NCBI GenBank assembly: GCA_016720825.1
Contig: JADKJV010000004.1
Location: 1 to 64,000 of the forward strand
Source of the DNA: Chitinophagaceae bacterium
Lineage (GTDB): Bacteria; Bacteroidota; Bacteroidia; Chitinophagales; Chitinophagaceae
Direction: 5' to 3'
DNA: 64,000 bases
The position numbers and the translations under genes are program-made. The notes beneath the pieces are model-generated. The model was given only the letters and a program-made list of their open reading frames with translations. It was not told the DNA's origin and searched no databases. Positions 1 to 10,247 of the stretch are shown in pieces; position 1 is the first letter of the stretch; every line of letters starts with the position of its first letter.

Positions 1-354
1 TAGTACTACCGCAAATATTCTCCGCACCGTTTCCTGCGACATCTGCAGCGCCCACTTACTCCCCAGGTATCCGCCAATCACAAACGCCACACTCATAATC
101 CCGACCACTTTAATATCTATTTGGCCTTTGTTGTAGTAGTTTATCACCGCCAGGATGCCCACGGGTAATAACAGCAGTCCGAGTGAAGTGCCCTGTGCTT
201 CCTGCTGGGAGAAACCCAGGAAGAAAACAAGCGCCGGCACAATGATGATGCCGCCGCCCACACCCACCAGGCCGCTGAGGATACCGGCAGAAAAGCCTAC
301 CAGCACCAGCAGCAAAACAATTTGAGCCGTCATATGATCGGTTTTGATTCTCAT
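1..354 (-). CDS. TauE/SafE family membrane exporter, N-terminal part (cut by window edge)
   Basis: The visible ~118 residues read as an integral membrane protein. A first hydrophobic helix is followed by the glycine-rich GVGGGIIIVPALVFFLG stretch typical of the first repeat of TauE/SafE (DUF81) proteins, which export sulfite or other small organosulfur anions. After it come a helix with GTSLGLLLLPVGILAV and a helix with GGYLGSKWA. The start at 354 overlaps the ppa stop in an ATGA, suggesting translational coupling; a second ATG lies at 333. The C-terminal half is outside the window, so the substrate cannot be guessed. The family call is firm, the function generic. Confidence 0.8.
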   Translation of the reverse strand, partial: MRIKTDHMTAQIVLLLVLVGFSAGILSGLVGVGGGIIIVPALVFFLGFSQQEAQGTSLGLLLLPVGILAVINYYNKGQIDIKVVGIMSVAFVIGGYLGSKWALQMSQETVRRIFAVVL

Positions 355-899
355 TTGGTTTTTGAAAACGTTTCTTTGTACAAATCAATGGCGGCACGGA
401 TAACATTGCAGGCAATGATCTGGTCCTGGAAATTATCAATCTCCACTTTTTTGTTTTCGAGCACTTTGTATTGTTCGAAGAAGTTTTTCAGTTCAAGGAA
501 AAAGTGACGGGGTAATTCTTCCAGTCTCGTAATGTGATTCACGGAAGGGTCATGCGTGGCCACGGCAATGATCTTATCATCCTCCATGCCATTATCTATC
601 ATCTGCATATTGCCAATCACATGGGCCTCCACCAGGCAAAGGGGTTGTATCGGCTGGGAGCAAAGCACTAAAATATCAAGCGGGTCATGATCCAGTCCCA
701 GCGTGCGGGGGATAAATCCATAATTGACGGGGTAGTGGAAAGAAGAATAAATCATCCGGTCCAGTTTCAGCAAACCGGTGTCTTTATCCACTTCGTACTT
801 GGCGCGGGAGCCCTGAGGGATTTCAATCAGTGCAGTAACGTTGTCGGGTGCATGGTTGCCATAATGAACCCCATGCCAGGGATGGTTAACAGTAAGCAT
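351..899 (-). CDS. ppa: Inorganic pyrophosphatase (family I, soluble)
   Basis: 182 residues, normal for a bacterial family I enzyme that hydrolyses pyrophosphate to phosphate in the cytosol. Visible signatures are IEIPQGSRAKYEVDKDTG near residue 20, FHYPVNYGFIPRTLG, and the metal-binding block DHDPLDILVL, which varies the canonical DGDPLDVLV at its second position. The metal-site region VIGNMQMIDNGMEDDKIIAV follows. The ATG at 899 was chosen because homology begins at once (MLTVNHPWHG); the open frame extends upstream only as unrelated sequence. The stop overlaps the start of the TauE/SafE gene. Confidence 0.93.
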   Translation of the reverse strand: MLTVNHPWHGVHYGNHAPDNVTALIEIPQGSRAKYEVDKDTGLLKLDRMIYSSFHYPVNYGFIPRTLGLDHDPLDILVLCSQPIQPLCLVEAHVIGNMQMIDNGMEDDKIIAVATHDPSVNHITRLEELPRHFFLELKNFFEQYKVLENKKVEIDNFQDQIIACNVIRAAIDLYKETFSKTK

Positions 900-955
900 G
901 GTCTTGTTTTTTAGGTGCGGGGAATAATCCGGCAACAAGTTACAACCTATTTGGC

Positions 956-1327
956 TTACCGCACCAGACGTATCGCAGCCCAGGTGGCCAGGAGGCCCAA
1001 TATCACACTGCCGGCGGCATAGGTAAAGAACAGGCCCATCTTGTCTTCCCGCAATAAACCAATGCCCTCCAGGGTAAACGCAGAGAACGTGGTAAACCCG
1101 CCGCAAATGCCTGTCATCAGAAATAATTTCCAGTGCTCATTGCTGCTAAACGAACGGAATGACAATCCCCAGAATATGCCAATCAGGAAACATCCTGCCA
1201 CATTCACCAGGAACGTGCCCCAGGGGAAATGGCCGGGGAACTGGTCGGTGAAAAAACGCTGGCAGCCATACCGGGCCATACTGCCTAACGCACCGCCCAA
1301 TGCAACCAACAGGAAATTTGTTATCAT
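956..1327 (-). CDS. crcB: Fluoride ion channel CrcB/Fluc
   Basis: 123 residues with four hydrophobic helices, the size of a single-domain Fluc subunit that works as an antiparallel dimer to expel fluoride. Family motifs are present: GGALGSMARY near the N-terminus, GTFLVNVAGCFLIGIFWG in helix 2, and TGICGGFTTFSAF in helix 3, which holds the Phe residues lining the pore. The start codon overlaps the stop of the upstream lipoprotein gene as ATGA, so the two are probably translated together. ppa lies 57 bases downstream; fluoride inhibits pyrophosphatase, so the pairing makes sense, though that link is inference. Confidence 0.93.
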   Translation of the reverse strand: MITNFLLVALGGALGSMARYGCQRFFTDQFPGHFPWGTFLVNVAGCFLIGIFWGLSFRSFSSNEHWKLFLMTGICGGFTTFSAFTLEGIGLLREDKMGLFFTYAAGSVILGLLATWAAIRLVR

Positions 1328-1773
1328 TTAATAGTGTCGTTCAGTGCCGGCTTTGAATAAATGGTGTCCTCATCATGCTGGTAGAGATACTTCAGGTCCA
1401 CCTGCCAGCGTTTATCTTTCTTCACCACAAGCAGCGTGTCGTGGTCATTCTTGTAAGAATTGGAGAAAATGATCACCGCGGTGGAATCATTCAGCTCATC
1501 GGTCCGGTGAATCAGGATAGAGGCATTGCGGTAACCGTTCTTGATTTCAGGCTCCGCTTTCTGGTAGCTGCGCTCGGCCACATCCATATAATTCTCATTC
1601 ACGGAATCCGTCAGCATGTAATTGCGTGCCGCGGCAAATTTGCCATCGAGGGCATTGCGGATAAAATTACGGGCCGCATCCAGGTTGCTGTCTGAAAGAC
1701 CAGATTCATCTTTTTTATCCCGGCAGGCCACAAAAAAAAGCAGGAATAAAAAAGGGGCGATTACCTTATTCAT
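1324..1773 (-). CDS. Small lipoprotein, unknown function
   Basis: 149 residues. An N-terminal hydrophobic signal ends in LFFVAC, a lipobox with Cys17 as the likely lipidated residue. The mature part is charged, with an alpha-helical first half (ARNFIRNALDGKFAAARNYM) and a beta-rich second half (STAVIIFSNSY, DTLLVVKKDKRWQVDL). This layout resembles the NTF2-like DUF4878 lipoproteins of Bacteroidota, but I cannot confirm the family. It is the first gene of an apparent run with crcB, ppa and the TauE/SafE gene. No catalytic motif is seen. Confidence 0.72.
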   Translation of the reverse strand: MNKVIAPFLFLLFFVACRDKKDESGLSDSNLDAARNFIRNALDGKFAAARNYMLTDSVNENYMDVAERSYQKAEPEIKNGYRNASILIHRTDELNDSTAVIIFSNSYKNDHDTLLVVKKDKRWQVDLKYLYQHDEDTIYSKPALNDTIK

Positions 1774-1808
1774 TCCTGCAAATTACAAAAGTTCAGTTTA
1801 CCGGATCA

Positions 1809-2834
1809 TTACTTGTTATGATCGGGATTCTCCTTTTCGTGTTCTTTATTATACGCCCTAAGGATATGCTTCACGAGGCGGTGACGAACCACATCTTCCT
1901 CATCCAGCTCAATATGGGCGATGCCGTCAATGTTTTTCAGGATCCGTACGGCTGTCTGCAGACCGCTCCGCTGGTGCCTGGGCAAATCCACCTGGGTCAT
2001 GTCACCCGTAATAATGGCCTTGGCATTGGCGCCAATCCTGGTCAGGAACATTTTCAGCTGCAGGTCCGTGGCATTCTGCGCCTCATCGAGGATGATAAAC
2101 GCATTATCCAGCGTCCGGCCGCGCATATAAGCCAGCGGCGCAATTTCTATCGTGCGGGTGGTCATATAATAACCCAGCTTATCGGCAGGGATCATATCAT
2201 CCAGCGCATCATAAAGCGGACGCAGGTAAGGATCAATCTTCTCCTTTAAATCACCGGGCAGGAAACCCAGGCTTTCACCGGCTTCCACCGCAGGACGGGT
2301 CAGGATGATCTTCTTCACCTGTTTGTTCTTCAGCGCCCGCACGGCAATCGCTACAGCCGTATAGGTTTTACCGGTACCGGCCGGGCCGATGGCAAATACA
2401 ATGTCGTTTTTCTCGGCATCAGCCACCATTTTTTTCTGGTTGGCAGTACGGGCCCTGACTGATTTGCCATTGGGTCCGAACACCAGCACTTCATTCGGAT
2501 TGCGTTCTTTGAAATGGTCAATGGTTTCGGCATCATCGCCACCCAGCACCTGTTCGAAATAATTTTCGCTCATGTGCCCGTTTCTTTCGAGGTAAGATAC
2601 AATCAGTTCGATTTTCTCCCGCGCAGATACGATCTGTTCAGGGGCACCACTCAGCTTGAGCTGGGTGCCGCGTGATAAAATCTTCAGCAGGGGGAATTTC
2701 TTTTTGAGGATGTCGAGCTTGCCGTTGTTTACTCCGAAAAATTCAATAGGGTTGACGGTCTCAAGGTTGATGATAGTGTCTGTCAATTCGTTTCGTTTTT
2801 GTCTGGCGTCCGGGGTACCGGGTAGCAGCGCCAT
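1809..2834 (-). CDS. phoH: PhoH family ATPase
   Basis: 341 residues. The N-terminal ~110 residues form the KH-like part found in PhoH-like proteins. The ATPase core follows, with Walker A GPAGTGKT near residue 152 and Walker B IILDEAQN near 250, plus the family blocks TRPAVEAGESLGFLPGDLKEK and TGDMTQVDLPRHQRSGL. PhoH-like proteins are cytosolic ATPases linked to RNA metabolism, and their exact role is unsettled. The ATG at 2834 gives a short leading tail (MALLPGTPD); a TTG about 17 codons later is an alternative start. It appears to be a single-gene unit. Confidence 0.92.
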   Translation of the reverse strand: MALLPGTPDARQKRNELTDTIINLETVNPIEFFGVNNGKLDILKKKFPLLKILSRGTQLKLSGAPEQIVSAREKIELIVSYLERNGHMSENYFEQVLGGDDAETIDHFKERNPNEVLVFGPNGKSVRARTANQKKMVADAEKNDIVFAIGPAGTGKTYTAVAIAVRALKNKQVKKIILTRPAVEAGESLGFLPGDLKEKIDPYLRPLYDALDDMIPADKLGYYMTTRTIEIAPLAYMRGRTLDNAFIILDEAQNATDLQLKMFLTRIGANAKAIITGDMTQVDLPRHQRSGLQTAVRILKNIDGIAHIELDEEDVVRHRLVKHILRAYNKEHEKENPDHNK

Positions 2835-3255
2835 TTTGGAAATTCCGGTGAAGGGCCTACCGGTTTTGCTCTGTCTCCCGGGCTATTCCGGGAGATTTAC
2901 TGCCACTGGCAGTTTTACCCTTTCTCCTACGTTAGCGGCGTAGTCTGTACCAAATATAATCTTTGCATTTTATTAAATCCCCGCTTTACTTATTCACATC
3001 TGTGAATAGAAATAAAACCGGGAAAGGTGATTGAAATGATTTTTTAACTATGTATTACATCAGCTTTGCATAGGGAAATGTGCTGTTTAAGTGTATATAA
3101 CAATACAGACGCAGGAATTCCCCGTATATTTCTTAAGTCTCTGTGAAAATGATGAAGCGATTTGATGCAGGATTTGGTTTCTGTTAAAAAAAGATAAAAT
3201 CACTTTATCTCACCGGGATTACCGGTAATTAATGCAATTTTTACATCCGGATTAC
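2835..3255. other. Divergent intergenic region between phoH and the DUF5686 gene
   Basis: 420 bases without a gene. On the minus side there is a hairpin, CTCCCGG/CCGGGAG (2875-2894), in what would be the phoH 5' UTR, and a TAnnTTTG element further out. The part near 2990-3230 is AT-rich and shows nothing else I can support. Confidence 0.5.
2951..2958 (-). promoter_or_regulatory. Candidate phoH promoter, -7 element
   Basis: Read on the minus strand the bases are TATATTTG, an exact match to the Bacteroidota -7 consensus TAnnTTTG. It lies about 117 bases upstream of phoH. No clear -33 TTG is visible, so only the -7 element is supported. Confidence 0.4.
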
Positions 3256-5702
3256 ATGTTCAGGTACTGTTTATCAATATTACTGCTCCTCACCGCCCTT
3301 TCATCCGCCGCCCAGCTCTACCGGGTTTCCGGGGTGATCATGGATCCGCGCAAAGAACCGCTCCAGCTCGCCAGCATTGAAGTCAAAGAAACACATAAAG
3401 GAGCCGTCAGCCGCGACGATGGCAGTTATGAATTCTACCTCGAGCGGGGAAAATATGACCTCGTCATCAGCATGGTTGGTTTCAAAACCAAAGTCGTTAC
3501 CATCTATATCAATAATGAAGATATCAAGGAAGATATCAGCATGGAAGCCGCTGAATCATCCAACCTCGGTGAAGTGATCGTCAAAGCCAAGATCCGCGAC
3601 CGCGCCGAAGACCTGATCCGCAATGCCATCCGCACCAAAGACAGCATCCTGTCCGGCCCGGGTGATTACTCCTGCAATATCTACATCAAAGCCTTCCAGC
3701 AGGATTCCGGCTATGTAACGAAAAAGAAAGCACCCGCAGATGATACGGTCGCTACAGATAATTTCGAAGGGATGTCACTCGCGGAAGTGTCGCTGCGGTA
3801 CGACCGCAACCGCAACGGACAAATCAAAGAAGAACGGATCGGTGTCAATAAAAGAGGCAATACCGATAACCTGTTTTACATGACCACCACCGATGGTGAT
3901 TTTAATATTTACAACAACCTCGTCCGCTCACATGTGATTTCACCCATTCCGTTTGTATCACCGGTCAGTTACAGCGGACTCGTTGCCTATCGTTTCAAGA
4001 CCATTAAAATCGACCGCACCCAGAAACCCAAAGTATATACCATTGCCGTTCGTCCCCGCCAGTTAAGTAATGCCACAGTAGAAGGGGAGATCACGATCCA
4101 GGACAGTACCTGGTCCATACAAAAAGCCGTGTTCCGCATCCCGCAGGCACACATGCCCGAATTCGATTATTTTGAAGTGAGTGAGGAATATGGTCACGCC
4201 GGCAATGGTGCCTGGGTGATCACGCGACAGGAATTCAATTATTATAACAAAGCCAAAGGCGGGAAACGCTACGGCGAAACCACCGCACTGTATTCCGGCT
4301 ACGAGCTGAATAAAACGTTTAAGAAAGGGTATTTCGGGAATGAAGTCAGTTCGACTTCTGTGGAGGCCTATGAAAAAGATTCTTCCTTCTGGAAAAGTGT
4401 ACGCGGTGAATCACTCACCATGCAGCAGGCCAAGTATGCGCATTACCAGGACAGTATTTACCAGTACCAGCGCAGTGAGGCATACCTCGATTCCATGGAC
4501 AAAGTGCTGAACCGGATCACCTGGAAAAAGATGCTCATCTTCGGACAGATTTTCAATGACCACAAAAAACAGCGGATGTGGATCCTGCCGCCGATCACAT
4601 CACTCATCCAGCCCATCGCGTTTGGTGGTACCCGGCTGCACGTCGGACTGGCATTCCGCAAGACTTTCCAAAACCGGAAAAACCTGGAGTTTGAAGTCAA
4701 CACCAGCTACGGTTTCCGCAACCAGGATGTGAATGGTACCATAGAAGTATCTCACATGTACAATCCGTTCAGTCGTGGTACGTTTAAATTGGAAGTGGGC
4801 AGGGATTTCCAGTTTATTTATCCCGGTGATGCCTGGGTGAATATCCTCAAGCGCAGCAATATCTATCTCAATAATGCTTTCCAGTTAACGCATGATGTTG
4901 AATTATTCAATGGCATCCACCTGATGAATAAAGTGGAGTTTGCCCTGCGTCGCTCCGTAGCTAATTATAAAGTCGGTCCCAATGCCGACACCCTCTTTGG
5001 TATTCCCAACGAACCAGCTGTTGATTTTGATCCGTACAACGCCACTTACAATGAGGTGAAAGTTTATTTCACACCCGGACAGAAATACATCCGTGAACCC
5101 CACGAAAAATTTACCTCGGATCCAAACTGCCTACTTTCTACGTCATCTTGCGCAAAGGCATTCCGGGTATTTTCCAGAGCGAAGTGGATTTTGATTACCT
5201 CGAATTCGGGTTAGAACAAAAAATCAATCTCGGGGTTGCAGGAAACACGTCTTACATTTTCAAAACCGCCAATTTCCTCAACCGCAATGACCTTCGCATC
5301 ATCGACTATAAATTCATGCGCCGCGGCGACCCGATCTTCTTCCAGGATCCGCACAAAGCCTTCCAGGCCCTCGATTCCACCTTCCCCGTATTCCAGCGTT
5401 TCTGGCAGGGAAACCTCGTACATGAATTCAACGGCGCGCTCGTGAATAAAATTCCTTTCATGAAGAAATTAAAAATCCAGGAAATAGCAGGCGGTGGTAT
5501 ACTGCTGGCTAAGGAGCGCGGACTGCGTTATATAGAAGTCTTCGCAGGACTGGAGCGGGTGTTTAAATGGCCGTTTAATCCATTGTCAAAAGTGAAGCTG
5601 GGGATTTATGTGGTGGGCTCGGGGGCGAATAAATATAATAACCCGGTGCAATTCAAAGTGGGGTTGACTACCTGGGATAGGTTTAGGAATAAGTGGAGGT
5701 AG
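3256..5702 (+). CDS. DUF5686 outer-membrane protein with carboxypeptidase-regulatory-like domain (one frameshift)
   Basis: After repair this is ~815 residues. A signal peptide (MFRYCLSILLLLTALSSAAQ) is followed by a CarboxypepD_reg-like beta-sandwich (VSGVIMDPRKEPLQLASIEV) and the long barrel-like DUF5686 region ending in VGLTTWDRFRNKWR. Such proteins sit in the outer membrane; their function is not known. The frame breaks near 5106-5116: the first frame runs into unrelated codons after KYIREPHEK, while the expected LGSKLPTFYVILRKGIPGIF continues one frame over, so one base is missing in the A/T-rich stretch. A start at 3232 is possible, but 3256 gives a clean signal peptide. Pseudogene or sequence error cannot be told apart here. 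Confidence 0.8.
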
Positions 5703-5708
5703 ATTTTT

Positions 5709-5917
5709 TACCACAAGGTGCACAAAGGAAAAACAAAGTGCACAAAGAGTGTACTATGATTTGCACAGTCCTTTATGATTCTACAATCTTTAGGGTTCGG
5801 CCGCCGAAGGCGACCCATAGTGGCCTTACTTGGGGTGACGGAATAAAAAGAAAATTTCAAGTCCTTCAACGTCTTCAATCCAAAGAAAAAAAAACTTAGT
5901 GAAACTTTGTGGTTTTG
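5709..5917. repeat. CACAAAG-type inverted repeat, copy 1
   Basis: Left arm 5709-5748 reads ACCACAAGGTGCACAAAGG and then CAAAGTGCACAAAG. A short right arm (ACTTTGTGGT) lies near 5908-5917. It sits in the tail-to-tail space between the DUF5686 gene and the TonB receptor gene. Similar copies occur near 21.2, 35.1, 38.5, 39.7, 41.0 and 63.9 kb. Confidence 0.6.
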
Positions 5918-5928
5918 TATTTCAACAT

Positions 5929-8420
5929 TTACCAGCGTGCAATAATTTTCAAGTTGACCAATCGCGGTGTCAGTCTATTCGGCAGCAAATAAACCGTATT
6001 CGAAAAATCCTTACAAGTAGGTAAGAAATCGTATTCGCCCGGTCAATAATATTAAACACCTCCAAACTCGCCCATATATTTTCAAAATTCCGGAAAGGAC
6101 TATGACTCCTCCGGTTACTCCGGTTCTCATCTAACAACAACGCACTAAACCCAAGATCACAGCGGATATAAGGATCAATCACCGCCGCATTGCGGAAACG
6201 AACCGAGTTCGGGATATTGTACGGCAGGTTCGTGCCATACAATAAATTCATATAGAGTTTGAAATTCTTATTGGTAGATAAATAATCCTGCAGGAATAAA
6301 CCAATCGTCACCCGGCGGTCAGTGGGACGGCGCAGGAAACCATTTTCTTTCGTCATGCTGTCAATCGGCAAGTTCAGGGAATCGAGGGTATAGACTTTGA
6401 AGAAATCACCTTTGATGTCTTCACCCGTTTTCATGATGCCCAGGCTCAGCCAGGATTCCGCATCTTTTAATAACTCACCGAATAAACTGGTTTCAATACC
6501 AGCCGCATAAGCCTTCGCATTGTTCTCTCCGAAATATCGGAGCCGTACATTGTCCACATCATAAGGAACCACATCCGTCAGGTTCTTATAATACGCTTCT
6601 GCGGTCCACCGCATCGGGCGGCCACCCATGCCAATGAAATTATAATCAAAGCCGGCCACCGCCTGCCAGCTTTTCTGGGCTTTCAGTTTGGTATTGACAG
6701 AGCCATCATACCTGCGCAGTTCGCGGTAGAAGGGCGGCTGCTGGTAAGAACCTGCCGCTACACGGAACACCACATCTTTTTTGCCACCGGGTTTCCAGCT
6801 GGCACCAATGCGGGGTGAAATCAGGAATTCACCGTTGAGTGAATTGTAATTAAATCTTACACCGGCCGTCAGCGTCGCTGCATGGGCAGAATCACCCAGT
6901 AAAATATTGTCCTGTACAAATCCGGAAAATTTATTGATATCCAGGTTGGCATTTGACTTCAGCACTTTGCTCAAACGCAGCATGTCGGGTGCATACGGCA
7001 ATGCATAACCGGCAGAATCCTGGAATTCCCATTCGTTCAGTTTGTCTTTGATATGCGTGCGGTCGTAGGCGAGTCCCCATTGCCAGGAATGCTTGCCATT
7101 CTCATAAGTTCCTTTGTGGGATACATTCCAGTTCTCAACGGTCAGCTGGTTGCGTGCATAATTCTGGAATACGCCGGCACCCAGCGGATTAATGATTAAC
7201 CCGAACGTGGCATTGCGCCTGTCGAAATCCCTTTCACCAAAAAGATACGCACCGGTGATATCTACATTCTCCGCTTCATCATTGCTGAAACGGGAAGCCA
7301 TCCATTTTAATTTTAAACGCTTGTTCACCTGGTTCACCAGCGACAACCCGAGCATGTTGGTCTGGTACTGGTCTTTCTCACGGCCTTCAAAAAAGATGTC
7401 CACACCAATGGTAGCGCTGAAGAAAGGCGAGAACACCGAAGTGGTCAGCTGGCTGCTCTGCGGCAGCAACGTGAATTTAGTTTGTGAAATATTACTCAGC
7501 AGTTCGGCCTGCCATTTCGGACTGAACTGGTATGTAAGCAATGCCTGCAGATCGGCTGACGAAGGAACATAGTTTCCTTTGGTATCCTGTCGACTGAGTA
7601 AATTCCGGTTGCTGCGGTTACGGGCACCAATTAAATAAGTGAATTTGTTATTGTTGCTCACACCTTCCAGTTGCAAACCCTGTTCGAGGATGCCGATATA
7701 AGCAGAGCCGCCGAAATGACGGGGCTTTTTATACTGGATGTCGAGCACCGAACTCAGTTTGTCGCCATACCGCGCCTGGTAACCGCCATTGTAAAAATTG
7801 ATATTGCGGACCATCTCCGGATTGATAAAACTCAAACCTTCCTGTTGCCCGCTGCGGACGAGGTAAGGACGGAATATTTCAAAATCGTTTACATAAATCA
7901 GGTTCTCGTCGTAGGAACCACCGCGAACGGAGTATTGGGAAGTGAGTTCATTATTGGAACCGACAATAATTTTAATCAGGCTTTCAACACCAGTGACCGC
8001 AGAGGGCAGGTTGAGAATCGTCTTTGGATTCGGACGGAGCAATCCCGCTTCACGGCGGTCGCGCTGGTCGGTAACGACAACTTCCGGCAGGGTTTTCTCA
8101 CCCTTTTCCATTTTGATCGTTACGGTTTCTTCTTCGCCTTCATTCAGTAAGAAATTCCGTTGAACCGGGTTACGGCCGGCATAGGTAAAAATGAGTGCAA
8201 AGGCTTTATCGGCCGGTATGCTGATTTTAAAATAACCTGAATCGTTGGTGGTAATGCCTTTGGTCTGGCCCAGGATCATCACCGTTACTTTCGACAGGGG
8301 GGCTTCATTCTCATCCACTACATGTCCGGAAACGGTGGCTGGTTTTTTCTGGGAAAAAGACAGGAGGGCGCTCAGCAGGAATAAAACAGTGAAGGTAATT
8401 TGTCGGTGCTGACGCTTCAT
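5929..8420 (-). CDS. TonB-dependent receptor with CarboxypepD_reg-like N-terminal domain (C-terminal frameshift)
   Basis: After repair this is ~830 residues. A signal peptide (MKRQHRQITFTVLFLLSALL) precedes a CarboxypepD_reg-like domain (VSGHVVDENEAPLSKVTVMI), a plug domain (VESLIKIIVGSNNELTSQYSVRGG) and a long beta barrel. It is an outer-membrane transporter driven by TonB; no SusD partner is adjacent, so a glycan role is not implied. The barrel frame ends early at 5970 in RIFRIRFICCRID. One base earlier the frame gives VKDFSNTVYLLPNR then LTPRLVNLKIIARW and a stop at 5929, the expected C-terminal strand with a terminal aromatic residue. A single A is therefore missing near 6011-6013. An ATG at 8435 is an alternative start. 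Confidence 0.88.
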
Positions 8421-8458
8421 AAAGTGTAATGTCAAGATACGAATTGTTTATGGCCTGC

Positions 8459-9106
8459 TCAGCAGTTTTTCAATGCCGAAATCGTGGCGGAAGGATCAGC
8501 GGATTTGAATACGGTATTGCCTGCTACGAGTACATCCGCACCCGCTGCAATAATGGAAGGTGCATTCTCCAAAGTAACACCGCCGTCAATCTCAATCAGG
8601 GTTTTCAGTCCCCGCTCGTCAATCATTGTCCGCAGTTGTTTGATTTTTTCGATTGTGTGCTGGATGAATTTTTGTCCGCCAAACCCGGGATTCACACTCA
8701 TCATACAAACCAGGTCCGTGTCATGCAATACATCCGCCAGCATCGAAACCGGTGTATGCGGATTGATCGCCACGCCGGCTTTCATACCCAGTGCATGGAT
8801 CTGCTGCAGGTTCCGGTGCAGGTGGGGACAGGCTTCAATATGGACAGATAAAATATCGGCACCTGCATTTTTGAATTGCTCCGCAAATTTCTCCGGTTCC
8901 AGGATCATCAGGTGCACATCACAGGTTTTGGTGGTGGCTTTACGGAAAAAATCCACCAGCATCGGCCCGAAACTGATATTGGGAACAAAACGGCCATCCA
9001 TTACATCCAGGTGGTAATAATCGGCCTCGCTCTGGTTGAGCATGGCACAGTCTTTTTCCAGTTGTAAAAAATTGGCGGAAAGCAGGGAAGGAGCGATCAG
9101 TGCCAT
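8459..9106 (-). CDS. rpe: Ribulose-phosphate 3-epimerase
   Basis: 215 residues, full length. It interconverts ribulose-5-phosphate and xylulose-5-phosphate in the pentose phosphate pathway. Visible TIM-barrel signatures are APSLLSANF, HLDVMDGRFVPNISFGP (catalytic Asp and metal His), DVHLMI, MSVNPGFGGQKF, and IDGGVTLENAP with the phosphate-binding AGADVLVAGNTVF. The ATG at 9106 places MALIAPSLL at the N-terminus as in homologues; the frame extends upstream to 9151 without homology. A TATCTTG element, close to TAnnTTTG, lies just upstream on the minus strand. Confidence 0.95.
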   Translation of the reverse strand: MALIAPSLLSANFLQLEKDCAMLNQSEADYYHLDVMDGRFVPNISFGPMLVDFFRKATTKTCDVHLMILEPEKFAEQFKNAGADILSVHIEACPHLHRNLQQIHALGMKAGVAINPHTPVSMLADVLHDTDLVCMMSVNPGFGGQKFIQHTIEKIKQLRTMIDERGLKTLIEIDGGVTLENAPSIIAAGADVLVAGNTVFKSADPSATISALKNC

Positions 9107-9152
9107 AGCAGGTGATTTGCGCTGCAAGATACAACGCACCGACGGAAGCACC

Positions 9153-10148
9153 TTATTTTTTCAGGCGGTCAATCCCTGCCTGTGCTTCCGTAAACTGCTT
9201 ATTCAGCGCCAGCGCTTTCTGATAATTCAGCAACGCATCTTCTTTCTGGCCCATCGCTTCCTGGGTTTTGGCAACCCAATACCAGGCTTCGGGGAATGCC
9301 GGCGATATCGTATTCGCCAGCTGGAACACTTTCAGCGCCTCTGCATATTTTTTCTGCTCGTAATACACAGCCCCTTTTTCAATATAGGCATCGAGGTAAT
9401 AATAATCAATACGGATGGCTTCATTGAATTGCGCCAGCGCCGCTGCCGCATTTTTTATATTGGAATAATAGATGCCTTTATAATAATAAGGTGACGGTAA
9501 CATACCCAGGGAATCTTTTTTGATCAGGGAATCGCATAACGACAGCACCCGCGGGTTTTTGGCTTCCGCCAGCTGCAGGGCCAGCATATTATTCAGCTCC
9601 AGGTCATACGGCGTGAGGCCATACGCCTTTTCCAGTGCATGCAACGATTCAACCGGCTGGTTCTTCTTTAACAGGAGAGAAGATTTCAGTTTCAGGATAT
9701 CCACCTGGTCGGGCTGTTTGGCAAGGATTTCATCACAAACCCGGATGGATTCATCGGTTTTGTTTTCCAGGTCAAGGGCACGGGCCAGGCCCAGGCGAAG
9801 CATGAAACTTTCGGGCAAAACCTGCAGCGCTTCCTGGATAAAAACCCGGGCAGAATCAGGGTGTTTATCCAGCAGCAGGGTGCTGATGCCGATGGCATAT
9901 TTTTCGTTCTTTTCCAGGAACCAGGCCTGGCGGAAATCGGCCAGTGCCGGTACGGGCTGGTCGTTGGAATTCAACAGCACGGCCCTTCGGAAATAAAGCC
10001 CTGCATCACCCGGAAACTTCCGGATACTGTCAGTGACAGAAGTATACGGCGGGGATGATAGTATTCCGGCAAATGGTGAATTTTCTTTCTTATTATTGCA
10101 GCTCCAGCAGGCAAAAATCAGCAGACTGGAAAAGATAATTCGGATCAT
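9153..10148 (-). CDS. TPR-repeat lipoprotein
   Basis: 331 residues. A short signal with Cys residues at 14 and 17 (LLIFACWSC) looks like a lipobox. The rest is a string of about seven tetratricopeptide-type helix pairs, such as YYYKGIYYSNIKNAAAALAQ, AYIEKGAVYYEQKKYAEALK and AWYWVAKTQEAMGQKEDALL. It is probably a periplasm-facing scaffold anchored to a membrane; partner and role are unknown. It ends 47 bases before the rpe start, so the two may be co-transcribed. Confidence 0.8.
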   Translation of the reverse strand: MIRIIFSSLLIFACWSCNNKKENSPFAGILSSPPYTSVTDSIRKFPGDAGLYFRRAVLLNSNDQPVPALADFRQAWFLEKNEKYAIGISTLLLDKHPDSARVFIQEALQVLPESFMLRLGLARALDLENKTDESIRVCDEILAKQPDQVDILKLKSSLLLKKNQPVESLHALEKAYGLTPYDLELNNMLALQLAEAKNPRVLSLCDSLIKKDSLGMLPSPYYYKGIYYSNIKNAAAALAQFNEAIRIDYYYLDAYIEKGAVYYEQKKYAEALKVFQLANTISPAFPEAWYWVAKTQEAMGQKEDALLNYQKALALNKQFTEAQAGIDRLKK

Positions 10149-10218
10149 TTTTCAAAACTAACAGTTTTCAGTAACTCAGGTATGACAGAATACTGACAAA
10201 CCCCATTTTTAACTAAAA

Positions 10219-10226
10219 TAACTTTG
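10219..10226 (+). promoter_or_regulatory. Promoter, -7 element TAACTTTG
   Basis: This is an exact match to TAnnTTTG, 21 bases before the PD40 gene. A CTGACA box at 10193-10198 sits 20 bases upstream, near the usual -33 spacing. Confidence 0.55.
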
Positions 10227-10247
10227 CGCGGCTGTTAAAAAACGATT

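Noticed and set aside
4458..4703. Antisense open frames across most genes
   Set aside because: They follow codon structure of the gene on the other strand and show no motif or signal of their own.
5812..5830. GC-rich GCCGCCGAAGGCGACC stretch as a small RNA or terminator
   Set aside because: No stable stem with a U-run and no promoter element could be shown.
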